From positions 1-5,878 of the forward strand of contig JAAXJP010000183.1 in the NCBI GenBank assembly GCA_012269805.1: 5,878 nt of DNA, written 5' to 3'. Position 1 is the stretch's first letter. Each line of letters opens with the position of its first letter. Shown piece after piece: positions 1 through 5,878 of this stretch. The DNA comes from Rubrivirga sp. (lineage in GTDB: Bacteria > Bacteroidota > Rhodothermia > Rhodothermales > Rubricoccaceae). Under the pieces are notes generated by a model. The model ran no database searches, was not told the origin of the DNA, and was given only the letters and a program-made list of their open reading frames with translations. Made by a program: the position numbers and the translations under genes.

Positions 1-1
1 C

Positions 2-1078
2 GGCACGCCCGCCCTGCCCGAGACGCCCTACGACTACGCCGGCGCCGAGCTACCGCTCCACCTCCAGCACAGCTCGGTCGTCCGGTGGGACAACACGCCC
101 GACGACAACCCGATCACCGACGCCGGCGCGACGCTCGGGCGCGTCCTGTTCTACGACGTGCGGCTGTCCCGCAACGAGACCGTTTCGTGCGCCTCGTGTC
201 ACCGGCAGGAGCACGGCTTCTCCGACCCCCGGCCCCTCAGCATCGGCTTCGAAGGCGAGCCGACGGACCGCAACTCGATGGCGCTGTCCTTCGCCCGCTA
301 CGACCGCACCCGCCGGTTCTTCTGGGACGGCCGCGCCCGGACGCTCGAGGACCTGGCGCTGGAGCCGATCCAGGACCCCGTCGAGATGGGGATGACCCTC
401 GACGAGCTCGAGTCCCGGCTGGAGGCCACCGACTTCTACCCCGACCTGTTCGCCGAGGCCTTCGGCACGCCCGAGGTCACGTCGAGCCGCGTCGCGAAGG
501 CGCTGTCCCAGTTCATCCGCTCCATCGTCGCCTCCAGATCTCGCTACGACGCCGCGCGCGAGGCCGAGGAGGAGCTGTTCGGGCGGCCCCTCGCCGGGCT
601 GACGGCGCAGGAGAACCGCGGGCTCGAGCTGTTCTTCGGGGAGGGGCGGTGCGAGCAGTGCCACTCCGGCGACATGTTTGTGGGGAACGGGCTCCTCAAC
701 AACGGGCTGGACTCGACCTTTACGGACCTCGGGGGCGGTGGGAGGCGGGATGCGACGGGCCTGAAGACCGTGACCGGTCGGGGCCGTGGGGCGTTCAAGA
801 CGGTGTCGCTCCGCAACGTCGAGCTCACGGCGCCCTACATGCACGACGGCCGGTTCGCGACGCTCGAGGAGGTCGTCGACCACTACAGCACCGGCGTCCG
901 GATCAGCCCCACCCTCGACCCCCGCCTGCGCCGAGGCGGCCGTCCGATCCGCCCGGCCTTCACGGACGACGAGCGGGCCGCCCTCGTGGCCTTTCTCCGC
1001 ACCCTCACCGACACCACGATCACGACCGACCCCCGGTGGTCCGACCCGTTCGCTCCTCGGGCGCCGGCCTCCCGCTGA
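2..1078 (+). CDS. Di-heme cytochrome c peroxidase (CcpA/MauG family), 5'-truncated by the window edge
   Basis: Probable periplasmic enzyme that reduces hydrogen peroxide to water with electrons from small cytochromes. The frame is open from the left edge, so the true start and any signal peptide lie outside; 358 residues are visible. In that numbering there are two c-type heme sites, CASCH (63-67) and CEQCH (217-221). Between them are FFWDGR (106-111), whose Trp matches the conserved inter-heme Trp of bacterial peroxidases, and PVEMG (126-130), whose Glu fits the conserved catalytic-loop Glu. APYMHDGR (277-284) supplies Met280, the expected distal ligand of the high-potential heme. MauG has Tyr there, so a true peroxidase is favoured over a MauG-type oxidase. 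The C-terminus (TDPRWSDPF followed by a short tail) looks natural. The next plus-strand gene is 229 bp away, so co-transcription is uncertain. Family assignment is very secure; substrate and electron donor are inferred. Confidence 0.95.
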   Translation, partial: GTPALPETPYDYAGAELPLHLQHSSVVRWDNTPDDNPITDAGATLGRVLFYDVRLSRNETVSCASCHRQEHGFSDPRPLSIGFEGEPTDRNSMALSFARYDRTRRFFWDGRARTLEDLALEPIQDPVEMGMTLDELESRLEATDFYPDLFAEAFGTPEVTSSRVAKALSQFIRSIVASRSRYDAAREAEEELFGRPLAGLTAQENRGLELFFGEGRCEQCHSGDMFVGNGLLNNGLDSTFTDLGGGGRRDATGLKTVTGRGRGAFKTVSLRNVELTAPYMHDGRFATLEEVVDHYSTGVRISPTLDPRLRRGGRPIRPAFTDDERAALVAFLRTLTDTTITTDPRWSDPFAPRAPASR

Positions 1079-1107
1079 GGGGCCACCGGCCGGCGGCGGC
1101 CGCGCCA

Positions 1108-1126
1108 GCGCCGAGCCGAGCGGCGC
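1108..1126 (+). terminator. Possible weak terminator hairpin after the peroxidase gene
   Basis: Perfect 6-bp arms GCGCCG (1108-1113) and CGGCGC (1121-1126) with a 7-nt loop lie 30 nt past the peroxidase stop. A run of C follows rather than T, so it is not a classical intrinsic terminator. In DNA this GC-rich, such short arms also arise by chance. Function is a guess from position. Confidence 0.25.
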
Positions 1127-1135
1127 CCCCCCTAG

Positions 1136-1173
1136 CCTCCCGAGAAAGCGAGTCGGTCCTTCTCCTCGGGAGG
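1136..1173. repeat. Inverted repeat, 9-bp perfect arms, in the gap between the peroxidase and PAS-GGDEF-EAL genes
   Basis: CCTCCCGAG (1136-1144) is exactly complementary to CTCGGGAGG (1165-1173), with a 20-nt loop. A G-T pair could extend the outer end, and AAG (1146-1148) can pair with CTT (1159-1161) inside the loop. It is the longest perfect dyad I found in the gap. It may be a transcription terminator for the peroxidase gene, although no T-run follows, or the end of a dispersed intergenic repeat. Copy number in the genome is unknown from this window. Confidence 0.45.
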
Positions 1174-1223
1174 TGGACGCGCCATGTGGGCCCTCGCCGT
1201 TTGGATCCACCCCGCGGAGCGGG
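1172..1223. repeat. Two further adjoining inverted repeats in the same gap
   Basis: GGTGGA (1172-1177) pairs with TCCACC (1206-1211) around a 28-nt loop, and CCCGC (1211-1215) pairs with GCGGG (1219-1223) around a 3-nt GGA loop. The first dyad shares two bases with the preceding 9-bp dyad and the second shares one base with the first, so the dyads are laid end to end. This is direct observation; the arms are short and the high GC makes chance dyads likely, so a role is not established. Confidence 0.35.
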
Positions 1224-1267
1224 AGGGTGACGCCAGGGGCGGTTCCCCGAGCGAGGTTCAGAGAGCA

Positions 1268-1304
1268 GCCGAACGGGCGATACGAACGCCTCATCGCGTT
1301 CGGC
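1268..1304 (+). promoter_or_regulatory. Two mutually exclusive hairpins directly upstream of the PAS-GGDEF-EAL start
   Basis: GCCGAACG (1268-1275) and CGAACGC (1283-1289) can each pair perfectly with overlapping downstream bases: CGTTCGGC (1297-1304, 8 bp) and GCGTTCG (1296-1302, 7 bp). The downstream arm ends three bases before the ATG at 1308. Only one hairpin can form at a time, and either one would place structure against the start codon, which lacks a Shine-Dalgarno sequence. Whether it affects translation is inference. Confidence 0.3.
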
Positions 1305-1307
1305 CTC

Positions 1308-3428
1308 ATGTCCGTTCATGCTTGGCACCTCGGAGGTGTCGTCGTCCCGTACGTCCTGATCGCCACGGCCCTGTGGGGGCTGTCGTCCGGGGCCGTAAAG
1401 GACGCGGTCCGCGTCGGGTCGCTGCCGGCCCGGACGCCGCTCCGCCTCGGCCGGCTCCGGCTGGCGGTTCCGACCGTGCCGCTCGCCTACGTCTTCGGCT
1501 TCGGGGCCGTCGCGTTCATCTACGGGTGCGCGCTCGACCGGAACCACCTCGGCGTGATGATCGGCGCCGACCCCCACGCGGTCGCCCCCGGCGCCGACGC
1601 GTTCCTCTACGGGCTCGCCGCGGCCTCATGGCTCTCGGCCTCGCTCCTCCTCGGCCCGTACCGCTGGCTCCGCCGCCGGACCCGCGAGCTCCTGGCGGCG
1701 CCGGTCGCCCGCGACGCGGCCGAGGCGCGGTACCGCCTCCTCGCCGTGCACCTCACGGACCTCGTGGCCCACCACCATCCCGACGGGCGGTACGAGTGGG
1801 TGAGCGCGTCGTCCGAGGCCCTGCTCGGGTACCGCCCCGAGGAGCTCGTGGGGCGCGACCCGTACGACCTGTTCCACCCCGAGGACGTCGAGCGCATCCG
1901 GACCGAGAGCCACGACCTGCTCCTCGACGGCCGCCAGCGGAGCACGCTCATCCGCTACCGGATCCGCCACCGCGACGGGCACTACCTCTGGTTCGAGTCG
2001 CTGACCGAGACCCTCCGAGACGAGGGTGACCAGCTCGTCGGGCTCCAAGTCATGTCCCGAGACGTCACCGAGCGGCAGGCGATCGAGGACGAGCTCCGCC
2101 GGCGGGCCCACCACGACGCGATGACGGGCCTCGCCAACCGGGCCCTGTTTACGCTCCGGCTCGACGCGCTCGTCGAACGGGCGCGGACCGGGGACGGCGC
2201 CTTCGCCGTGCTCTACCTCGACCTCGACCGGTTCAAGGTCATCAACGACACGATGGGGCACTCGGTCGGCGACGACCTGCTGGTCCAGTTCGCCGACCGG
2301 ATCCGACAGACGACGCGTTGGCGGGACACGGTCGCGCGGATCGGGGGCGACGAGTTCGCGGTGCTCCTCGAGGGCGTCGGCTCGGAGGCCGCGGCGGTCG
2401 AGGCCGCGGCCCGGATCGAGCGGGCCCTCCGGGTCCCGTTCGACCTCGCCGGCACCCAGCGCACCGTGGCGGTATCGATCGGGGTCGCGCTCGGACGGCC
2501 CGACCACACCGGCTCCGGCGACGTGCTCCGCGAGGCCGACCTGGCCACGTACGAGGCCAAGGGCCGTGCCGAGGGCGGCCCGGCGTGGGCCGTGTTCAGT
2601 CCGGCCCTCCGGGAGGCCCGCGACCGCCGGCTCCGCCTCGAGGCCGACCTCGACCGGGCCGTCGATCGCGACGAGCTCCGCGTGGCGTACCAACCCATCG
2701 TCTCGCTCGACACCGGCCGGATCCACGGCGTCGAGGCGCTCCTCCGGTGGGCCCACCCCGAGCTCGGCCTGCTCGCGCCCGACACGTTCATCTCGATCGC
2801 CGAGGAGACCGGGCGGATCGCCGACCTCGACCACTGGGTCATGGCCGAGGGCCTCGCCCAGGTCGGCCGCTGGGAGGCCAGCCTCGGGCGGTCGCTCGAC
2901 CTCACGCTCGCCGTCAACTGCTCGGCCTACGACCTCCAGGACCCCCAGTTCGCCGACCGCGTCCGGACGCTCCTCGACGCCGACCGGTCCCGGCAGTTGG
3001 TCGTGGAGATCACCGAGAGCCTGCTGGTGGACGACCCCCAGCGTGTGGCCGACGTGATGACGTCGCTGAGCGAGCACGGCGTCCGGTTTGCCATGGACGA
3101 CTTCGGGACGGGGTACTCGTCGCTCAGCGTGATCCACACGCTCCCGGTCCACAAGGTCAAGGTCGATCGGGCCTTCGTGCAGCGGATGCACGAGGACCAG
3201 GCGGCCTTCGGGATGGTCCAGACCGTGCTCGGATTCGCCCGGACGCTCGGCGCGCGCGTCGTGGCCGAGGGGATCGAGACGCCGGAGCAGTGGGCCGACC
3301 TCCGCGACCTCGGGTGCGACTACGGGCAGGGGTACCACTTTGCCCGACCGCTCTCGGCCGACGCCATGGAGGGGCTGCTCCGCGACGGCGCCCCGTGGGT
3401 GATCGGGACGGCAGCGGACTCCGCCTGA
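1308..3428 (+). CDS. Membrane-anchored PAS-GGDEF-EAL cyclic-di-GMP synthase/phosphodiesterase
   Basis: Signalling protein of 706 residues that can in principle both make cyclic-di-GMP from GTP and degrade it to pGpG. Three probable membrane helices (about 9-27, 53-76, 97-118) are followed by RWLRRRTR. Charge distribution predicts the N-terminus outside and the catalytic part in the cytoplasm. A PAS domain with its C-terminal motif spans about 141-256 (ending MSRDVTERQ). The GGDEF domain covers about 265-430: GGDEF at 346-350 is intact, and RWRD (337-340), five residues upstream, is a correct product-inhibition I-site. The EAL domain covers about 440-690 and keeps EALLRW (476-481), Asn537, Glu567, Asp597-Asp598 in MDDFGTGYSS, Lys618, Glu654 and Gln674, so it should be active. 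The frame is open far upstream. I chose the ATG at 1308 because it is the first ATG before the first helix and leaves a short outside tail; GTG codons at 1173 and 1227 are alternatives. The stimulus is unknown and the N-terminal membrane part matches no sensor I recognise. Confidence 0.95.
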   Translation: MSVHAWHLGGVVVPYVLIATALWGLSSGAVKDAVRVGSLPARTPLRLGRLRLAVPTVPLAYVFGFGAVAFIYGCALDRNHLGVMIGADPHAVAPGADAFLYGLAAASWLSASLLLGPYRWLRRRTRELLAAPVARDAAEARYRLLAVHLTDLVAHHHPDGRYEWVSASSEALLGYRPEELVGRDPYDLFHPEDVERIRTESHDLLLDGRQRSTLIRYRIRHRDGHYLWFESLTETLRDEGDQLVGLQVMSRDVTERQAIEDELRRRAHHDAMTGLANRALFTLRLDALVERARTGDGAFAVLYLDLDRFKVINDTMGHSVGDDLLVQFADRIRQTTRWRDTVARIGGDEFAVLLEGVGSEAAAVEAAARIERALRVPFDLAGTQRTVAVSIGVALGRPDHTGSGDVLREADLATYEAKGRAEGGPAWAVFSPALREARDRRLRLEADLDRAVDRDELRVAYQPIVSLDTGRIHGVEALLRWAHPELGLLAPDTFISIAEETGRIADLDHWVMAEGLAQVGRWEASLGRSLDLTLAVNCSAYDLQDPQFADRVRTLLDADRSRQLVVEITESLLVDDPQRVADVMTSLSEHGVRFAMDDFGTGYSSLSVIHTLPVHKVKVDRAFVQRMHEDQAAFGMVQTVLGFARTLGARVVAEGIETPEQWADLRDLGCDYGQGYHFARPLSADAMEGLLRDGAPWVIGTAADSA

Positions 3429-3432
3429 GGCG

Positions 3433-3993
3433 CTACGGGACGTCCTCCGGTGCGTTCACGTTACGGAGCGCGCCGCCCTCGACGAGGGCCTCGCGCACCG
3501 TCAGCCGGTCGAGCAGCCCGTAAAGGGCGAGGCGCCGCTCGGTCAGGAGCCCGCGTACGACGGGCGCGACCGTCCGCGTCCGCCACAGGGCGCACGTCGG
3601 CTGGCGGCGGCCGTCGGCGTCGGTGGCGACGAGGACGTCGGCGCTTCCCGGCTCGGAGGAGAGGAGCGGCCGGAGGGCGGCTGGAGTGAGGTGCGGGAGG
3701 TCGACGGCCGCTGACAGGACCCACGGCGTGTCGACGGCAGCGAGCCCGGCGGCGCGGCCTGCCAGCGGCCCGCCGTTCGCCACCGGGTCGAGCCCGACGC
3801 GCGCCGGGACGGGGTACGCGCGGGGTTCGGCGCCCGTCGCGACGAGGACCGCCCCCGCGTGTGCCGCCAGTGCCGCGTGGACGAGCGCGATGAACGGGAC
3901 GCCGGCCACCTCCGCGAGCGCCTTGTCGCGCCCGAACCGCCGGGACTGGCCGCCCGCCAGGATCAGCCCGGTGACTTCGGCCGGTTCAGGCAT
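3433..3993 (-). CDS. mobA: MobA, molybdenum cofactor guanylyltransferase
   Basis: Cytoplasmic enzyme that transfers GMP from GTP to Mo-molybdopterin, giving the guanine dinucleotide cofactor used by DMSO-reductase-family enzymes. The 186 residues are a normal length. Residues 12-26 hold the nucleotide-binding signature LAGGQSRRFGRDKAL (Gly14, Gly15, Arg19, Asp23, Lys24), with Phe where Met is more usual. Further family marks are Asp69 followed by GPLAG (75-79), VDLPHLT (97-103) with the probable Mg-binding Asp98, QPTCALWR (131-138) and NVNAPED near the end (178-184). The ATG overlaps the stop of the upstream 119-codon gene by 8 nt, which points to translational coupling and explains the lack of a ribosome binding site. 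It is the last gene of a tight minus-strand cluster. CTP-using MocA-like relatives share the fold, but the start motif and length fit MobA better. Confidence 0.93.
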   Translation of the reverse strand: MPEPAEVTGLILAGGQSRRFGRDKALAEVAGVPFIALVHAALAAHAGAVLVATGAEPRAYPVPARVGLDPVANGGPLAGRAAGLAAVDTPWVLSAAVDLPHLTPAALRPLLSSEPGSADVLVATDADGRRQPTCALWRTRTVAPVVRGLLTERRLALYGLLDRLTVREALVEGGALRNVNAPEDVP

Positions 3994-4345
3994 CGGGAGC
4001 CGGAGACCGGGTCGCCTTGTCCGACCGCCGGTGGAGGCAGTCGAAGTCCTTCTCGACGAGGAGCGCCAACCGCCGTCCGTCGCCCGCGTCCTGCGTGCCC
4101 TCGAAGCCTACGCGCTCGTCGTCGGGCCAGCCCTCCACCCACGCGGCCGGAACGAAGACGGTCACCTCCGCTCCGTCCAGCGCGGCCCCGAGGTCGGCGC
4201 GGTCGGCCGCGCGGAGCCGGTAGACGAGTGCCGACCCGGGCGCGACGTGTGTCTCGGCTCTCACCTCACCCGCCTCGGCAAGCCGACGGACCTCGACCTG
4301 GGTCAGGCGGAGGCGGATCGAGTCGTCATGGATGCGGAGCTTCAT
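3986..4345 (-). CDS. Conserved small protein of unknown function, DUF7009-like
   Basis: Soluble 119-residue protein with no signal peptide or membrane segment. The start MKLRIHDDSIRLRLTQVEVRRL and the later VEKDFDCLHRR (about 95-105) resemble a small Bacteroidota family that I associate with DUF7009, recalled from memory and not verified. Its function is unknown to me. The middle alternates short hydrophobic strands (ALVYRL, VTVFVPAAWV), suggesting a compact beta-rich fold. Cys102 in KDFDCL is the only cysteine. The C-terminal tail (SDKATRSPAPDA) looks low in information. It starts 3 nt after the stop of the anion transporter and overlaps mobA by 8 nt, so it is very likely co-translated with both; a role linked to molybdenum cofactor or oxyanion metabolism is inferred from position alone. 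Alternate-frame reading is unlikely, since the boundaries fit both neighbours precisely. Confidence 0.85.
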   Translation of the reverse strand: MKLRIHDDSIRLRLTQVEVRRLAEAGEVRAETHVAPGSALVYRLRAADRADLGAALDGAEVTVFVPAAWVEGWPDDERVGFEGTQDAGDGRRLALLVEKDFDCLHRRSDKATRSPAPDA

Positions 4346-4348
4346 GGG

Positions 4349-5845
4349 TCAGGGCGTGGCCCACGCAGGCACCTGCCCGTAGACGACGCCAAAGACGAGC
4401 GGCAGGAGGAGGTACGCCGCGGCCGTCACGAGGACGACGAACGCGAGGTTCAGCCAGACGCCCGCCCGCGCCATCTCGGGGAGCGTGACGAGGTCGCTCC
4501 CGAACACGATCGCGTTGGGCGGCGTGCCGACCGGGAGCGCGAACGCGCACGACGCGGCGAGCGCCGTCGGCACGGCCAGGAGGAGCGGGCTCTCGCCGAG
4601 CGCGAGGGCGAGGGCCGCGACGACGGGCAGGAAGGCGGCGGCCGTCGCCGTGTTGCTCGTCATCTCGGTGAGCAGCAGGATCACGAGCGCGATGACGGCG
4701 ACGACGGCCAGCGTCGGCAGCCCGCCGAGGCCGACGAGGAGGGCGCCGATGTACGCGGCGAGGCCGGTCGCCTGGATCGCCGCGGCCAGCGACAGGCCGC
4801 CGCCGAACAGGATCAGGACGCCCCACGGGAGCGCCTCCGCGCTCCGCCAGTCGAGCACGAACTCCATCCGCCGCCAGTCGGCCGGGACCAAAAACAGGAG
4901 GAGCGCGCCGCCCATCGCGATCGCCGTGTCGCTGAGGCTCGGGATCGCCTCGCGCACGAGCGGCCCGAAGATCCACAGCGCCGCGACGAGGCCGAACACG
5001 AGCGCGACGACCGTTTCCGGCCCCGACATCGGCCCCATCTGCCGGAGCTCGTCGCGGACGTAGGCCGCGCCACGCGCCATCGGCTCGCGGCCGACGGGGT
5101 AGATCCGCACGAGGACGGAGAACACGAGCGGGAGGCCGATGGCGACGACCGGCACGCCGAGCAGCATCCATTGGCCGAACCCGATCTCGACGCCGTAGGT
5201 CTCGCTCAGAAAGCCCGCCAGGAGGGCGTTCGGCGGCGTCCCGATGATCGTGCCCACGCCGCCGACCGTCGCACCGTAGGCGATGGACAGGGCGATGACG
5301 ATCCCGAAGTTGTGCATCAGCGCGCGGTCGGCGCCCTCGCCCACGAGGCCGGCCACGCTCACGCCGATCGGCAGCATCATGAGCGCCGTGGCCGTGTTGC
5401 TCACCCACATCGACACGAACGCCGTCGCGAGCAGGAAGCCGAACGCGATCCGCCGTGGGCTGTCGCCGACGAGCCGGACGATGGACAGCGCGATCCGCCG
5501 GTGGAGGCCCCACCGCTGCATCCCGAGGGCGAGCAGGAAGCCGCCGAGGTAGAGGTAGATGAGCGGGTTCGCGAACGGCGCCGCGGCCTCGTCGACGGGC
5601 AGCACGCCGAGCGCGGGAAAGAGGACCAACGGGAGGAGCGCCGTCGCCGGGATCGGGATGGCCTCGGTGATCCACCACGTGGCCATGAGGAGCGCGATCG
5701 CCGCGCACCGCCAGCCCTCGACCGACAGCCCCTCGGGCGCGGGCAGCGCGAGCAGGACCCCGAACAGGAGCACCCCGCCGATCAGTCCCGTCCGCTGGAG
5801 CCGCTGCGGGGGCGGCGCCGGGTCGTCGGCGTCCCGCTCCAGCAT
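4349..5845 (-). CDS. SLC13/DASS-family sodium-coupled anion symporter
   Basis: Inner-membrane transporter of the divalent anion:sodium symporter family, whose members carry dicarboxylates, citrate, sulfate or related oxyanions. At 498 residues it is slightly longer than VcINDY-type members. The internal duplication typical of the fold shows clearly: SNT at 149-151 in MWVSNTATALMMLP with GTPPNA at 202-207, and SNT at 397-399 in TEMTSNTATAAAFLP with GTPPNA at 440-445. These are the sodium- and substrate-binding tips. About a dozen hydrophobic segments cover residues 20-490, including WWITEAIPIPATALLPL (57-73). The ATG at 5845 is the only in-window ATG upstream of the first helix, but the frame stays open for 11 more codons to the right edge with an acidic, coding-like sequence, so the real start may lie outside. 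It is the first visible gene of the cluster with the small protein and mobA. The substrate cannot be read from the sequence; the neighbourhood hints at an oxyanion. Confidence 0.93.
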   Translation of the reverse strand: MLERDADDPAPPPQRLQRTGLIGGVLLFGVLLALPAPEGLSVEGWRCAAIALLMATWWITEAIPIPATALLPLVLFPALGVLPVDEAAAPFANPLIYLYLGGFLLALGMQRWGLHRRIALSIVRLVGDSPRRIAFGFLLATAFVSMWVSNTATALMMLPIGVSVAGLVGEGADRALMHNFGIVIALSIAYGATVGGVGTIIGTPPNALLAGFLSETYGVEIGFGQWMLLGVPVVAIGLPLVFSVLVRIYPVGREPMARGAAYVRDELRQMGPMSGPETVVALVFGLVAALWIFGPLVREAIPSLSDTAIAMGGALLLFLVPADWRRMEFVLDWRSAEALPWGVLILFGGGLSLAAAIQATGLAAYIGALLVGLGGLPTLAVVAVIALVILLLTEMTSNTATAAAFLPVVAALALALGESPLLLAVPTALAASCAFALPVGTPPNAIVFGSDLVTLPEMARAGVWLNLAFVVLVTAAAYLLLPLVFGVVYGQVPAWATP

Positions 5846-5878
5846 GAGGTCGGCGTCCGCGAGGTCGCGGTCGAGGTC

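Larger units (their letters stand above)
3433..5845 (-). other. Probable operon: anion symporter, small conserved protein, mobA
   Basis: The three minus-strand genes are separated by 3 nt (TGA, CCC, ATG at 4351-4343) and then overlap by 8 nt (ATG at 3993, TGA ending at 3986). No room exists for internal promoters or terminators between genes. The promoter is not in the window; it lies to the right of 5845 or beyond the edge. Co-transcription is a strong inference from spacing. Confidence 0.8.

Noticed and set aside
1198..1300. Bacteroidota-type promoter (TAnnTTTG) for the PAS-GGDEF-EAL gene
   Set aside because: Only a partial GTTTG match near 1199-1203 exists, without the upstream TA or a spaced TTG element, so it cannot be supported.
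786..1307. Possible upstream extension of the PAS-GGDEF-EAL protein, since its frame is open from 786
   Set aside because: The translation over the peroxidase gene is Ser/Arg/Pro-rich shadow sequence, and the extra positively charged residues before the first helix would conflict with the predicted outside N-terminus. GTG starts at 1173 and 1227 remain less likely alternatives.
50..1309. 419-codon open frame on the minus strand opposite the peroxidase gene
   Set aside because: The peroxidase on the other strand has clear heme motifs. The antisense product is rich in Arg, Gly and Pro with no recognisable domain, as expected from GC-rich third positions.
1184..2029. Plus-strand 281-codon frame starting at an ATG in the intergenic gap
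   Set aside because: Most of it overlaps the PAS-GGDEF-EAL gene out of frame and the product is Arg/Pro-rich with no domain.
1626..3338. 570-codon minus-strand open frame opposite the PAS-GGDEF-EAL gene
   Set aside because: It is antisense to a gene with every catalytic motif intact. The translation is a low-complexity Val/Glu/Arg/Pro mix typical of a GC-rich shadow frame.
3437..3446. GGACGTCC palindrome near the convergent stops as a bidirectional terminator
   Set aside because: It is an 8-bp palindrome with no loop, lies inside the mobA coding sequence and has no T-run on either side.
4326..5708. 460-codon alternative minus-strand frame inside the transporter gene
   Set aside because: Its translation is dominated by Arg, Pro and Gly, whereas the overlapping frame has paired SNT and GTPPNA motifs and proper membrane helices.

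Overview
The window is very GC-rich, almost fully coding, and has no mobile element, RNA gene or CRISPR array that I can see. A high-GC member of the Bacteroidota, for example the Rhodothermota (Rubrivirga/Rubricoccus-like), is my best inference. The reasons are strong C/G-ending codon bias (CTC, GTC, GCC, ACG), no clear Shine-Dalgarno sequence before any start that can be examined, a di-heme peroxidase of the type common in marine Bacteroidota, and a small protein resembling a Bacteroidota family that I associate with DUF7009. This assignment is not proven by the sequence.

Left part, plus strand: the 3' portion of a di-heme cytochrome c peroxidase (2-1078, 5' end outside the window). A 229-bp non-coding gap (1079-1307) follows and is dense in inverted repeats. 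Next is a complete 706-residue membrane-anchored PAS-GGDEF-EAL protein (1308-3428), in which the cyclic-di-GMP synthesis motif, the inhibitory I-site and the phosphodiesterase motifs are all intact.

Right part, minus strand: a compact three-gene cluster read from right to left. It holds an SLC13/DASS-type anion symporter (4349-5845, possibly starting beyond the right edge), a 119-residue conserved small protein (3986-4345) and MobA, the molybdenum cofactor guanylyltransferase (3433-3993). The gaps are 3 nt and then an 8-nt overlap, so the three are probably one transcription unit with coupled translation. The MobA stop and the PAS-GGDEF-EAL stop face each other only 4 nt apart.

Functionally, the plus-strand genes point to periplasmic peroxide handling and second-messenger signalling, with no visible direct link between them. 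The minus-strand cluster joins an anion transporter to the last step of molybdenum cofactor maturation, which raises the untested idea that the transporter brings in molybdate or a related oxyanion. I did not find a convincing wholly new system. The most worthwhile leads are the transporter-small protein-MobA cluster and the hairpin-rich gap upstream of the cyclic-di-GMP gene.
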